Below, piece by piece: positions 1 to 11,700 of a DNA stretch of 64,000 nucleotides. Made by a program: the position numbers and the translations under genes. Under the pieces are notes generated by a model. That model saw only the letters and a list, made by a program, of their open reading frames with translations. It was not told where the DNA came from and made no database searches. How positions within the stretch are numbered: the stretch's first letter is position 1; each line of letters begins with the position of its first letter. The DNA comes from Coniochaeta sp. PMI_546 (lineage: Eukaryota > Ascomycota > Sordariomycetes > Coniochaetales > Coniochaetaceae), in contig MU271144.1 of NCBI GenBank assembly GCA_021432605.1, positions 3,282,606-3,346,605 of the forward strand, written 5' to 3'.

Positions 1-361
1 CATCGCAGTAATCAGGGTAGATCAACAGTAAGAAACTAAGCATGTAGTGTCACGAGTTCTTATCTTGCTCGCTCTATCTGAGAAGTAAAAAAAAACATGA
101 GATTCACACATGCAGCATGGAGAGCAGCGAGCGCAGTTAGCGGGCTTCTTCCATGGGTCAAGACGGTGAACGAGATATCTGAGAAGCATATGTCGTCAAT
201 TGCGCAAAGACAAGCTCAGATGTCGTGATATCTAGGCGCATATCTAACCAGTAGCACAGAGCCTCCTCGCAGCCCCAAGACGCTAAAGAGCCTTGGCTTC
301 GTGCTGCCAAGGCTGGGCATCCCGTTCCGTGGGAAGTCCCGTTGAAGGGTCCCGAATTACA

Positions 362-531
362 CAGGGGTGGAGCGCTCACTCGCACAAAACGGCTGTCAGA
401 TTGGAAAGACAACAAAGTACCCAGGGCCTAACTGTAAGATTGCACCCAGTACTTTTCCTAGTACTACGCCTCGTGCTCGGGCTACTAGGGACGGCTGACA
501 GGGATTCTGTGCGAGTGAGCGTTCCACCCCT
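362..531. mobile_element. Short inverted-repeat element, hAT-like termini (MITE candidate)
   Basis: A left arm at 362-399 (begins CAGGGGTGG) is matched in reverse complement by a right arm at 495-531 (ends CCACCCCT). By eye the arms agree at about 32 of 37 positions and flank roughly 95 bp of unrelated DNA. Termini starting CAGGG are typical of hAT-superfamily DNA transposons, so a non-autonomous hAT derivative is the likeliest reading. No transposase frame lies between the arms. The flanking 8-mers (gaattaca and ccgtaacc) do not match, so no target-site duplication survives. It could also be a chance or regulatory palindrome. Confidence 0.45.
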
Positions 532-1301
532 CCGTAACCTAAGCTACTTGTAGACCAACGTGGGAGGGGTTTGAGAGTTAAGTGCGAGGTACTCTTTCAT
601 AGGAATTGCTTAGAGAGCGATATCGTGGTTGAAGACCAGCTCTGTGTACCAATACTCACATTCTGGTTGCATAGTGTTGTAGCCAGTTGGGCAGGGACAT
701 TGTAGACCCCGGGGGAATACTGGATCAAAGGCTCGCTTGTTGACATCTTAGGGCTGCATACATCACATCGCCATGATATGAGGTGATGTCCTCAAGGCGG
801 CCCACTACTCGTCCTTCTTTAAGACAAGGCCCGTCCGCCAAGGGACCAAGCTTTGCCCACAGAACATTTTCCACTCAAGGCCCTTGGCTTATGCTCGCAT
901 GTCGAGATCAACCCGGACTTGAGCGCAAGAGAGGCTTTCGACCGAGCAATGAGACACAGGGCCAAGATTCAGCCACCATTGGCACAGGTGATCTCTCCCA
1001 AGTACCAGAAATGTCGAGCTCGAAACATTTCTTCGATAGTTGGCGCTCCCTCCGTGGGCGGGAAGCTTGGCTTCCTACCATTGCTGTCCCAGTTGAGAGC
1101 ATTTCTTTTTCTCGTCGGCGTCACCGTGCCTGTCGTGGGTATGTCGTGACACATCGCAATGGCAGATCTCATTTGAGACGGTGCAGGGGTCTTGATGGCG
1201 AGGCATCTCCGTGGTACGTACGGTATCGGCCACCAGACGTGGAATACGCCCCCTCGACAAAGGCGGCCTGGGCGAAGCTTGGCGATTGTGGGATGGATAC
1301 G

Positions 1302-1308
1302 TATAAAG
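1302..1308 (+). promoter_or_regulatory. TATA box of the sulfate permease
   Basis: TATAAAG lies about 90 bases before the ATG at 1398, a fitting place for a core promoter with a short leader. Confidence 0.45.
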
Positions 1309-1397
1309 AATCTGTCCCTGGCATATCGATCGTGCCAATGTAGTCAAACTCTTCGACGTCGTCAGATCTCCAGTACTGTTTGTAGGAGTTGATCACG

Positions 1398-3920
1398 ATG
1401 GCGCTCAGGCACCGTCTCGACAAGTTTTTTGGGATCGAAGACAGCGTCAACCCGCGCATCACAGGTCCCAAGTTTGAACATGGCGCGTATGTCGAGAAAG
1501 AGCCGACTACTGCGGACTTTTTCCGTGAGCATCATCCGACTGTCGACAACATCAAGGGCTACCTTCACAGCCTGTTCCCATTCTTGGGATGGATTGCGCA
1601 CTATAACCTGACATGGTTGTTCGGTGACTTGATTGCCGGTATGTCAGGTAACCTCTTTTTGATTTTGCATGCAGTAGATCGGAGACTGACAAGTCCTAGG
1701 CATCACTGTTGGCTTCGTGGTGGTCCCGCAGGGCATGGCATATGCTCTCCTCGCAAACCTGCCGGCCGAATACGGCTTGTACACATCGTTCGTCGGGTTC
1801 TTGTTGTACTGGGCCTTCGCAACTTCGAAGGACATCACTATTGGAGTAAGCTAACCGTTAATCGGAATATCGCTATTTCAAACTGACCAACGACCGCTCA
1901 TTTAGGCAGTGGCTGTGATGTCGACAATCGTTGGCAATGTCGTTCTGCGTGTCCAAGCAGAACATCCAGAGATATCAGCCGACAACATTGCTAGAGCTCT
2001 TGCTCTGGTTTCTGGCTGCGTGCTGCTCTTCCTCGGATTGATCAGGGCCGGGTTCATCGTCGAGTTTATCCCCTTGATCGCCATCGCCTCGTTCATGACA
2101 GGCGCCGCGTTGAGCATCGGTGTCGGCCAAGTTCCGACCATGATGGGTATCACAGGAGTCAACACCCGTGATCCAACCTACCTGGTCATCATCAACACCC
2201 TCAAGGGTCTGCCACGCACCAAGCTCGACGCCGCAATGGGACTGAGCGCTCTCTTCTTGCTGTACTTCATCCGGTACTTCTGCAACTTCATGGGCCGCAA
2301 GCAACCGCAGCGATCGAAGATGTGGTTCTTCATTTCCACGCTGCGCATGGCCTTCGTGATGATCATCTACATCTTGATCAGCTGGGGCGCCAACAGAAAC
2401 GTAGGTGGCGACGCAAAGAAGGCAAAATTCAAGATTCTCGGCCCGGTCCCGAGTGGATTCCAGCACAAAGGTGCCCCGAACATGGACAGGGCGATCCTCG
2501 AGGCCATCGCTCCGGATATTCCGGTCACCATCATCGTCCTCATTATCGAGCACATTGCCATTTCCAAGTCGTTTGGCAGGGTCAACAACTACATCATCAA
2601 CCCATCGCAGGAATTGGTCGCCATTGGCTTCACCAACGTCTTTGGACCGTTCTTGGGAGGCTACCCGGCCACTGGATCCTTCTCCCGCACAGCCATCAAG
2701 GCCAAAGCAGGTGTGCGCACTCCTCTTGCCGGTATCTTCACCGCGGTCATTGTGCTTCTGGCCCTGTATGCTCTCACCGCTGTCTTCTTCTTCATCCCAT
2801 CGGCGAGCTTGTCCGCTATTATCATCCATGCAGTCGGCGATCTTCTCACTCCTCCAAGAGAGGTGTACAACTTCTGGAGAGTGTCGCCTCTCGAGGTCAT
2901 CATCTTCTTCGCCGGCGTGTTGCTGACAGTCTTCACCAACATCGAGAACGGCATCTACCTCACAATGGCGGCATCGTTTGCCGTGCTCCTCTTCCGCACT
3001 GCAAAGAGCCCCGGCAGGTTCCTCGGCGAGGTCAAGGTCTTCAGCTCCCCCAGAGACACTCTGCGCGGCGGACGGTCGGAGAAGGCCCTGGTCCCGGAGA
3101 AGAAGGTCCACGACGCGTTCCTGGCTTTCGACAGGTCCGAAGGATCGAATCCGGAAATCGAGATCAAGCAGCCACATCCTGGTGTCTTCGTGTACCGCTT
3201 CGGCGAAGGGTTCAACTACATCAACTCGGCACGGCATCTGGACAAACTGACGATCCATATCTTCAACCACACTCGGCGGACGGAGTTGAATAAGTTTGAG
3301 AAGATCGGGGTAAGTCTACTCGTTTTGTCGGTGTCGCTGCCAAATCTGTCAGCTTGCTAACGCGTTCATCGTCCCAGGATCGCCCGTGGAACGACCCAGG
3401 CCCTCGTCGCGGCAAGGCAGCCGTCAACGCCGAGATCGCTTCCAGGCCGGTGCTCAAGGCGGTCGTGCTCGACTTTTCAGCCGTGAACTTTATTGACGTT
3501 ACTTCTGCCCAGGCTCTGGTCGATCTCCGCAAGCAGTTTGGCCGCTATGCTGCGCCTGACATCGTCGAGTGGCACTTCGCCGGTGTGACCAACCGTTGGA
3601 CGAAGAGGGCACTTGTCGCCTCGGGTTTCGGATACGACCTGGGTGCTTCGGCCGACGACGTCGATGAGAAAGGCGCGAGTGGACCGCTGGTTGCCGTCGC
3701 TGATCTCGAGAGTGGTAGCAGCAGCTCTAGTGTTGATGTCAAGGGTGGCGAGGAGAGGGTCGCTGGGGAAGAAATTGAACCGGTTGCGGCACAGCGTACG
3801 AATGCGCAGACACACGAAGGCAAATTGGTGCCTGTGTATGGTGTGAATCGGCCGTACTTCCATGTCGATCTGGCTACTGCTGTTGAGGCGGCTGTGCGCT
3901 CAGCCAGCGGCGGCGTTTAG
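1398..3920 (+). CDS. Sulfate permease, SulP/SLC26 family
   Basis: Plasma-membrane transporter predicted to import sulfate, with counter-ion coupling typical of SulP proteins. Four exons (1398-1638, 1700-1845, 1906-3309, 3378-3920) give 777 residues. Exon 2 holds the SulP signature (GITVGFVVVPQGMAYALLA, near residues 81-100, followed by ATSKDITIG). Exon 3 supplies most of the membrane-spanning core. The C-terminal third is a STAS domain (about residues 550-680; core AVVLDFSAVNFIDVTSAQAL) split by intron 3. A Ser/Gly-rich acidic linker precedes the C-terminus. Introns begin GTATGT, GTAAGC and GTAAGT. Length and layout match fungal sulfate permeases such as the Neurospora CYS-13/CYS-14 and yeast SUL1/SUL2 group; the orthologue was not determined. 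I saw no sulfur-regulatory site. The long frames antisense to exon 3 are shadows. Confidence 0.93.
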
Positions 3921-4329
3921 GATATGATATTTAATTGCCGGGGTCGTCTTTCTTGTCAGTTTGTCAGTAGAAGTTTACAGTTCTCGCATCATACCATTTT
4001 GCTTTTTCGAGGTCAAGCTGTTACTGTGACAAGTCAGAGAGTGCTCCTCATGGAAGTAAAGTTGTCAAGTGGATGAATGATACAGAGCGGTCAATCATAA
4101 GCAACAATCACAACGTGTAGAAGCGTCACCAAGTCTGTCTGGAACGAGTGTGTAAACTACCGCAGTCAAGTACTATCGATGTATCACTGAATCGGGCCCA
4201 ATCGCCCATGCTATCATCTGTGCCACTGGCCAATTCAATTTTGCAGCATGATTAAAGATCTGGCACCCTGAGCAGAGAAAGTCACGCGAAGCGCAAAAGC
4301 GACAGTAAATGGGAATCACTAAACCATGC
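3921..4329. other. Convergent 3-prime intergenic gap
   Basis: About 400 bases separate the stop of the sulfate permease (+) from the stop of the SNF2 gene (-). I see only probable 3-prime UTR sequence. Confidence 0.5.
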
Positions 4330-7300
4330 TCAAACCAGGTCCTGGATCCCGTATCCTGAAACCCGTGAATCACCATATCCCGGCATACCAGGTGTCCTGC
4401 CACCACCATTCACCTGATCACCATCAACATCTTCAACCTCCTGACCATCGTAATCAGGAGTCCCAGCCCTGTTCTCCGGTCCTCCTTCTTCATCTGTGTC
4501 GTAATCCTCCTCAACGGCCAGCGGCTTGCCGTTATTATCGCATGTGACACGGCCAAAAAGCTGAGCGACCTCCTCGAGCTTTGGTTGCGTTCGAGCCGAG
4601 TCGTAATCAGTGACCACACCGTTGATCTCCTTAAGCTTCTTAGCTTGCAATTTCGCCATACGCCCGTCGATCGTGTTGCGGGTGAGTAGTCGAACGTAGT
4701 ATGTCTCTTTCGTCTGGCCCATGCGGAAAACTCTGCCGTAACCCTGGGACTCAAGGGCCGAGTTCCACCATGGATCGATCATGATGACTCGGTTGGCACA
4801 GGTCAGGTTCAATCCTTGGCCACCACATTTCAGCGATGCCACCAAGACTTTAACGTTGTCCAATTCACGGTAGACATTGAGATTATCCTCCTTCTCTTCT
4901 CTAGACATCTCACCGAAAAAATAGAGAAAGTCGATCTTCTCCTGTTCGAGAACCCGTCCCAAAATTCGTGCAACCATGACCCATTGCGTAAAGACAATGA
5001 TCTTGTCATCAGGGTGATCCTTCTGCCACTTCAAGATGATATTCTTCACCATGGTTGTCTTTGCACTGGGAGCCAATGTCAGGTGGGCGTTTCCATCGCA
5101 CTCTTTCAAGAATTCGGCACTGTCCTCAATGCCGAGAGGCTGGTATCCTCTCCAGTCATTACCAGGCATATTGTCGTTCCACCCCGGAGGTCTCCTGGCC
5201 TGCCGGCGCCGGGTCTGTGGCTGCGAACTGCCTTGTGGACCGCGAGTGTTTAAGAACTCGTTGAGGCTGTGCTTCTTGTTGCACATGGGGCAGTGTATCT
5301 CGTTGTTCCCTTGGTCCCTCTCTGTCTCAATCATATCGTCAACACAGTCAGCGCAGAATACGTGATTGCACTTCGTCGTGCGCGGTCTGCTGTCGCTGCT
5401 GAACTTCTCTGAACAGATGCTGCACATGCTGGCCCCCAAAGTCTTCACTTTTTCCAGCTTCTCGAAATGTGGTAACATGTTGAACTCCAATCCGTGGTCG
5501 CCTTTCCCAAAGGGTTCATCTAAGTTAGAAGCGGTCACCTTCCCGTCCAGTCTGCCCTGGACTAGTGTTTCACACCAGCTTCCAATCTGGGTTACGAATG
5601 GGCGATTCGGGTATTTGCGCCTGATCTCTTCCATTTTCTCCCTCATTTCCAGAATATCTTCGTACTCGAAGAAGTCTCTCATCATCGGGAAGAGGAGGAA
5701 GGGATGGCTCACAGCTTGGCGGAGTCGCATAGCAATCGCGAAGAATGTCGCTCTTACTCTCTTCCTCTCCTCCGCGTCGTCGGACGCCAAGGTGCTATTG
5801 AGGAGTCCACGGATCTTGGACTCGATACGCCTGCCAACAATTAGTATTGTTGTTCAGTCTCATGTTGTAATCAAATCCGGTCGACATACCTGTAGATGAT
5901 GTTCTCCTCGTCGGAAAGTGTGATCCAGATGTTCGGAAGTGGATGAGTAGCTGGAATGTCGAAAAGAGCTTTTCCCAAGAAAAGGCTATCAATCCTCCTT
6001 ACCATCATCACGTCATCAACGAAGCTCTTGATCCTCTCGAGACTGTCCGAGGTCGACTTGGTGTATTTTTGTTTGAACTCTTTGAACGTCTCTCCGTCCG
6101 CAGCCCTAAGGAACTGCATATAGGGGTAAATTTCATGGAGACCATTGTGGACTGGAGTGCCAGTCAGGGCCCATCGATATTTGCCTTGGAGACGTGTGCA
6201 TGCCTTCGAAGTGTGAGAATTATGATTCTTGATGAGATGAGCTTCGTCGAGAATGACCCGATGCCACTCGATATGAAAAATTTTACCGAGCATTTCGTTG
6301 AACTTTGCGTTTTGCTGCTCGAGTGGAAGGTGTTCGTACTCCGCCAGTTTTTCTTTCTTAGGATATGCTTTGCAGACCTCATAGTATGTGGTGATCACAA
6401 TGTCCGCTCTCTGAACATTAGACATTCGAACCCGATTGTGTTTGCCGGAGTAGTAGTGGACCACATTGATGCCCATACCACAGCATTCATCAATCTCATC
6501 CTGCCACTGTGCAAGCAGGTTGGATGGGACCACAATCAAGGTACCATACTTCCCCTCGACCTTTTCCTTTTCCCCTAAACGATTCCCCAAGACACAGGCT
6601 ATAGCCTCAACAGTCTTGCCAAGGCCTACTGAGTCGGCCAGGATGCCTCCAAACGGGCCGTGCTGGTCGAGCTCCCGATGCAGCATCCATCCAACCCCGA
6701 CAAGCTGGTAATGATGCAAAGGCTTCTTGAGTCCTGTTATCTTCCATTGTCCATGGAATGCCTTGCAGAATTTCTTCCCGCCAACAAGCTTCCGCGCGCT
6801 CTCCAGCTGCTTGAGATCGGCCCTTACGCGACGCTCATTGACATCTGGAGTCGCATTTATCTGCTCCCGAAGCTTTCTCATCTGCTCTTCGACGGTGGTA
6901 GCCTCAATTCTGTTGAATATCTGGAAGTCATCCATCTGCGCGCGAGCCATGATCGGATCATGAACTTTGATAGAGTTGAGAATTGCTTCCGTCGTTGATG
7001 CAATATCGGCGGCCTCGCTTCTTGCATTCTTTCGTTGCCTCTTTGGCCCTACATCCGTATGGCCAGGGGGCAACTGCCATTTCCGTTTCTGTGTGCTTGG
7101 TCCTCCTTCAACAGCATCGGCCTTTCTCACCAAGGCCGGTATTCTGGTGTCAGGAGCACGCTGCTTTGTACCGCGTGCCTGTCCATTCACATTGCCTTGC
7201 GAGCCTGGGGGGCCTTCCTCCTCCGAGTCATCCTGCTCGACCATTTTCTGCAGCTCTTTTTGCGCAAGGCCTTGTAAGCTTTTCTGATGCAGGTTGGCGA

Positions 7301-8684
7301 GCTTCTTTCCCAAGATGGCTGACTTCTTGGCCAAATATTTGAGGCGCTCAGCATCCCCGTCAAGCGTTCTGTCCGTTTCCTTGCGTCGCTTGAGCACACT
7401 GAGCTCGGCTTGAATCATTAGCTGCTCGTCTTCCAAATCCTCCAGACTCAGATCAGGCCCACGCTGAGTGCTACCCTGAGCCTTCCGCTTCTGCTTCGCC
7501 TTCTGAGAACGAGGGGGTCTTCGACGTCGTGATCGTGGTTGCTCCCCATCCGAGAGCTCTTGGTCGTCACCAACGACAAACTCTTCGTCGTCGTCTGCCT
7601 CAGCGCCTGGGCCGTCGCTATCCGCACCAAGACTAGGTCCAGAATGGCCTCCATCCCCTCCTTCGCTCACTCTATCACCGTCATCGGCATCATCCCCGGC
7701 AGTCCCGGAGGACCCAGGAGCCCTGGACGACCCTGCAGCACCAAACATTCCCGGAGCTACAACAGCTCCCTCAAGCATAGATTCTCTAGAGCTATTATCA
7801 GCCTCAGCCACATGTGCGGCATCAGCTCCAGGGACAGCATCAACACCGTCATCGGCCTGCAAATGTTCTTTGTTATTGACGACATCATCAATATTCATAG
7901 GCATTATGTCGGCAGCAGGCTCAATGGGCTCGTCCACAAACATCACTTCGTCATTGGACTGGGCTGGAGCTGCAGGCACAGCTGTCGGGTCGGAGTTGTG
8001 GTCAGCCAAATCATCATCGCCGAAGACGTCCCCGAAGACGTCGCCGAAGAGTGACGCATTGTCGCTGCGATGTTCTTTTTTTATTTCAGGCGTAGCAGCA
8101 TTCGAACCTAGTTCGATGAGTGGTGGAGGAGTACCCAGCTCATTTTTGATCCTGACACCGACGATTTCTAAGTCCGGCGCCCTATGCTGCCACGGGTTGG
8201 CACTGAACTTGTCCATCACGTGAGCCGGAACATCAGCTTCATCAATTATCATCAAGTCGTCATCACTGTCTTCTTCAATCGTGCTGTTGTTCTTCTGAGA
8301 CTGCGGCTTGGGCCTGTGGTTGGGTTCGGTCATCGGGTCGCTTGACATGTCTGACGTGCATAGGCTGTTCTTCGTGGTACTCGAACTACCGGCAATGGCG
8401 AACTGTCCCAGAGGCACCTCTACCCCGAGTTGACTGATGTGATTTGGCTCGACTTCCTCATGTTTGACCTTGTCAACAGATGAAGTATCGTTGCCAGTTC
8501 CGACATCATCGTCGCCCGGACCATCAGAGACGAACAGACTATCGCCCCCATCGCTCTTATTATCATCTTCAAGAGGTTGTTGCGTAATGTCGAGTGCCGC
8601 AAAGCCGTTCAAGGCAAAGAAAGACCCCTCGCGTAAGATCTGTGCCATGTCTTTGTCGTCTGGTTTCGGTAGGTCTGTCGACAT
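4330..8684 (-). CDS. SNF2-family ATPase with embedded RING finger (Rad5/ULS1/HLTF-like)
   Basis: Predicted nuclear DNA translocase and possible ubiquitin E3 ligase. Two exons (8684-5890, 5830-4330) with a 59-nt intron give 1,431 residues. An in-frame ATG at 8708 would add eight residues; I chose 8684 (MSTDLPKP) as the more natural start. Residues 1 to about 550 are acidic and disordered, with several D/E-rich SUMO-interaction-like runs. The helicase core follows: Walker A written ADSVGLGKT (near 678; most relatives have DEMGLGKT), DEAH box (VILDEAH, near 813), motif III (ALTGTPVHN), a C3HC4 RING (CSICSEK ... CNHVFCADC ... CPMC, near 1065-1110) and the C-terminal lobe (IIVFTQW near 1209; GGQGLNL; GRVFRMGQT). 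RING between the lobes is the Rad5/Rad16/ULS1 arrangement. Another SNF2-RING gene lies at 50.2 kb. Exact orthology is uncertain. Confidence 0.9.
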
Positions 8685-8708
8685 GATGAAGCTCTTCTGT
8701 GGTCTCAA

Positions 8709-11700
8709 ACTTCTACGTCGTCCTAGAGCCGAGACGGTTATATGGCAAGCTCTATATGCGATGCTTGTGCCTTATAATGGTTACCACAAGACAATTTCCC
8801 ACGTGGTTCATTCGATTTGCAGCTCGAGGGGGGATGAGAGTGGCGGGTACGTTATGTCTGAGATATGTCTGAACGGATGGGTGTTTGAAGAACTCAGAAC
8901 TCTTGGGTCAAGGTCTCTGCTCTCGTACGTCAGCAATGGAACGTGAGGAATCTAATGACACTGCGCGTGGTGATAAAGAGGACGGATGCGGAGCATCGAG
9001 ACACACCAAAAACCTGGCTCACAATCTGAACGAGGGACCAAGTACCTTAGTGTTGGAGGTAGGGAAGGAACAGAAAGTCCGCAAGCTAGGATTGAATTGT
9101 CTTGAGGTTTGAGAGTGAGAGTAACAGTGGGAGTGAGGTGTGCGAAACTTGTGAGAAGTGTAAGGTCAAGTGATTTGAAACGATATAGTTTGGAAGGAAG
9201 GAGCGATTTGTCTGCAGCATCGGAGAGCAAAACTTACTCGACAGAGGAATATTTGACTTACTGCTATGTGGTTGCAATTGTCTGAGGTCTCATACAGAAA
9301 GAAGCGTGGGAATCGTCTTTGAAAGTGTAAAGCAGTGGAAACTGTGTCGACGGATCGCACAACGATGCCAAGCCAATTGACCAAGGCGGACGAGGAATGG
9401 GATTCGTGTTGCTGGAGTTATGACTGAAGGCGAAAGCTGGAGGTATGGGTTGAGGCAAGAATTCGTTCTGCTCCCAAGAAAGCAGTCGCCTGATGTGGAA
9501 GCCACGTCAAGTCTGGACTCTAGTGCCGTCTAAGGATGCAGTACAGACCTTGGACTCCCCGACGTTGTTTCTGTTATCGTGTGCGGGCTCGATCAAGTCG
9601 TGGACTCTGCGGGACTCCGTGCCCTTGGGAAGCTTCGAAATTAATGAGAGTGACACTCAAGACCTGCAATAATCCTTGTGTGCATGTTAGAGATGTCTGT
9701 CAGACTAGAAAAGACAGGAATTTCAAAATGCGGTGTCGGCCTTGTTGAGTTGAATCTTGGAGCACAGAAAGGCTCGGAAAGGAGGAGAAACCGAGCTGAC
9801 CCTTGTACAACTAAGAGATCTCCAGGAGGCAGAGGAAGAAGCACAAGTTGCATGAACGCACAAAGAATATGTTCGAGCCTGAAGCACGAACTCAAGGTCC
9901 GGGGACGGATGATTGATTCAAGAAGCCGGATTGATGCAATCTGTAGGAAGTTCCGCCCGGTCTTCGTGCTATGCGCGAGAAACCCGGGTAAGAAAAGGTG
10001 TGTTAGCTTGCACCGGCTTGATATGTCTCTTGATCCCATCTGGGTGGTGTGGCAGTTGGCAGTGTTTATAAGACCCCGGCCAGGTATTCAGCTCGGGTCG
10101 TCCTGGAGTCGATTGCCGTTGGCCCGACGCCTTTAGAAAAGTGAGAATATCGCCAAGTAGGAGGAAGCGAGCGTCCAATGCTGGCTGTTTTGTATGTTTG
10201 TAGCACTGTTGGGGTGATGAAATCGAACTAGCAAATGGAAGTTGTACAAGGATTGAGCACCGGTCCGAGTCTAGAGGTTTTGGATTCGCTTACTGAAAGT
10301 GGTGGGCTGGCGAGTTGGTACGTTGAGACTAGAAGTCAGTGGAGTGTTCGTTGATGGATGTTGGCATAGAGAATCGGAGATGGCAATGGGCTGGCGGTGG
10401 TCTTCGGTAAGGTATCAGAAGAGGTTCTTCAAAGAGGAGCTGCAACAGATATCATCAATATCCAAAGCACAAGAGGTTGGGTAGTTAGAGGAGTCGAAAT
10501 GGCATTCTGTACCGAAAGGTGGCAGCGCTCTTGCGCATCTTGAACCGCCTTATTCGAAGACTGCTCAGATGTTAAGACAGGGAGAGCCGTTTCTGGCAGA
10601 AAGGATCTTACATTAGTACTTATAGACTTCATATTGACAGAAGACCGACCTAACATAATATATTTCTGGAGACGACCGCGAACGGACATCTCGTAAGATG
10701 TATCTTATAAGCTCTACTATAAGCTTTTAAGCCGCCATCAAGATATCGTCTAGCATAGGACAAGACATAAAGCCCTGGTCGCCGCATCGATCGGTTAAGG
10801 TTAGCTATGATGCTCAGGACGTAAAGATATATATGACCTTATCTTTCAGATCTGCGCAAGGCGCAGAGCCTCGACTATCTGGTCATGGTTTGGACTACCG
10901 AACCGCAAGCCATCATATGATCCAGCCTGGTCTTCGGTTATCGCCTGTGATTTATTGGCCTGGGGACTCTCTGGGAGAGCTCACTGGTTCTCATTGAAAA
11001 GTAGAGGAGAAGAACAAGCTGCCCCAGTGCTTCGAACATATGGTCAGCAATGAACGGCATCTCAGACATGGACAGTCTCTGATCTGACTCTGTCTCACGT
11101 ACTTCACTTGCGAGTGAATGACTTCAGCCCCTCTCAAGGGACAAAGTCGCAAAGATTGTCTCCCTACTCAACCCGTTTCCCCAACTGATTCCCAACGCCT
11201 TGTTAGTCAACCGCGGCATGGCCAGGCAGAAAGGTCCTATGGCGACAACAGGTCGCGATGACATCATTCTCTGCTTAGCAATGGTAAGGAGGCGGCAGAT
11301 GATATTAGATATGGCCAAATGTAGAACGTATTCACAGCCGAAAGAGGCCAACACTACGGCAGTGGGCCTAAGTGCTCAATGCTAAGGAAGCTTGTCGAAG
11401 CCAAGGACTCTGGCTGTCCCTTGGTCTCTCTTCCTTAAAAGCACCCTGAGTCCCCCGCCCAGCGAGAGTCCTCCTGATCAATTGTTGAAGTCTCGTTGAA
11501 AGATCAAGGATAAAGGTCAGGTGGTAAAACCACGCCTAACAGCTTGCCGCCCTCACCAGTGAACAAAGTGTTTGAACTGTCTTGTTCCTCTGAACGATCC
11601 TCGTCCTTCCCAACCTTACAAGATCCAGTGCTCAAGGTCTGTTGTGGTTCAGAGACAGTGTTGATAGTCATCTGTCAAAAGCACTCGCTCCCTGTCAGCA

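Larger units (their letters stand above)
1..1397. other. Intergenic region upstream of the sulfate permease
   Basis: No open frame here has convincing coding character; the longest (about 186 codons near 783-1343, +) is rich in Arg and Ser and resembles no family I know. The stretch holds one inverted-repeat element (362-531) and a TATA-type box (1302-1308), and is probably the promoter of the sulfate permease that starts at 1398. Confidence 0.5.

Noticed and set aside
1975-3270. 431-codon antisense frame and 323-codon frame in another phase over the sulfate permease
   Set aside because: They mirror the GC-biased third positions of the real exon and have no coherent protein character; the permease frame has clear family motifs.
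9641-10039. 132-codon minus-strand frame in the 8.7-13.5 kb gap
   Set aside because: Leu/Ser/Arg-rich with no motif and no splice context; typical of noncoding DNA at this GC content.
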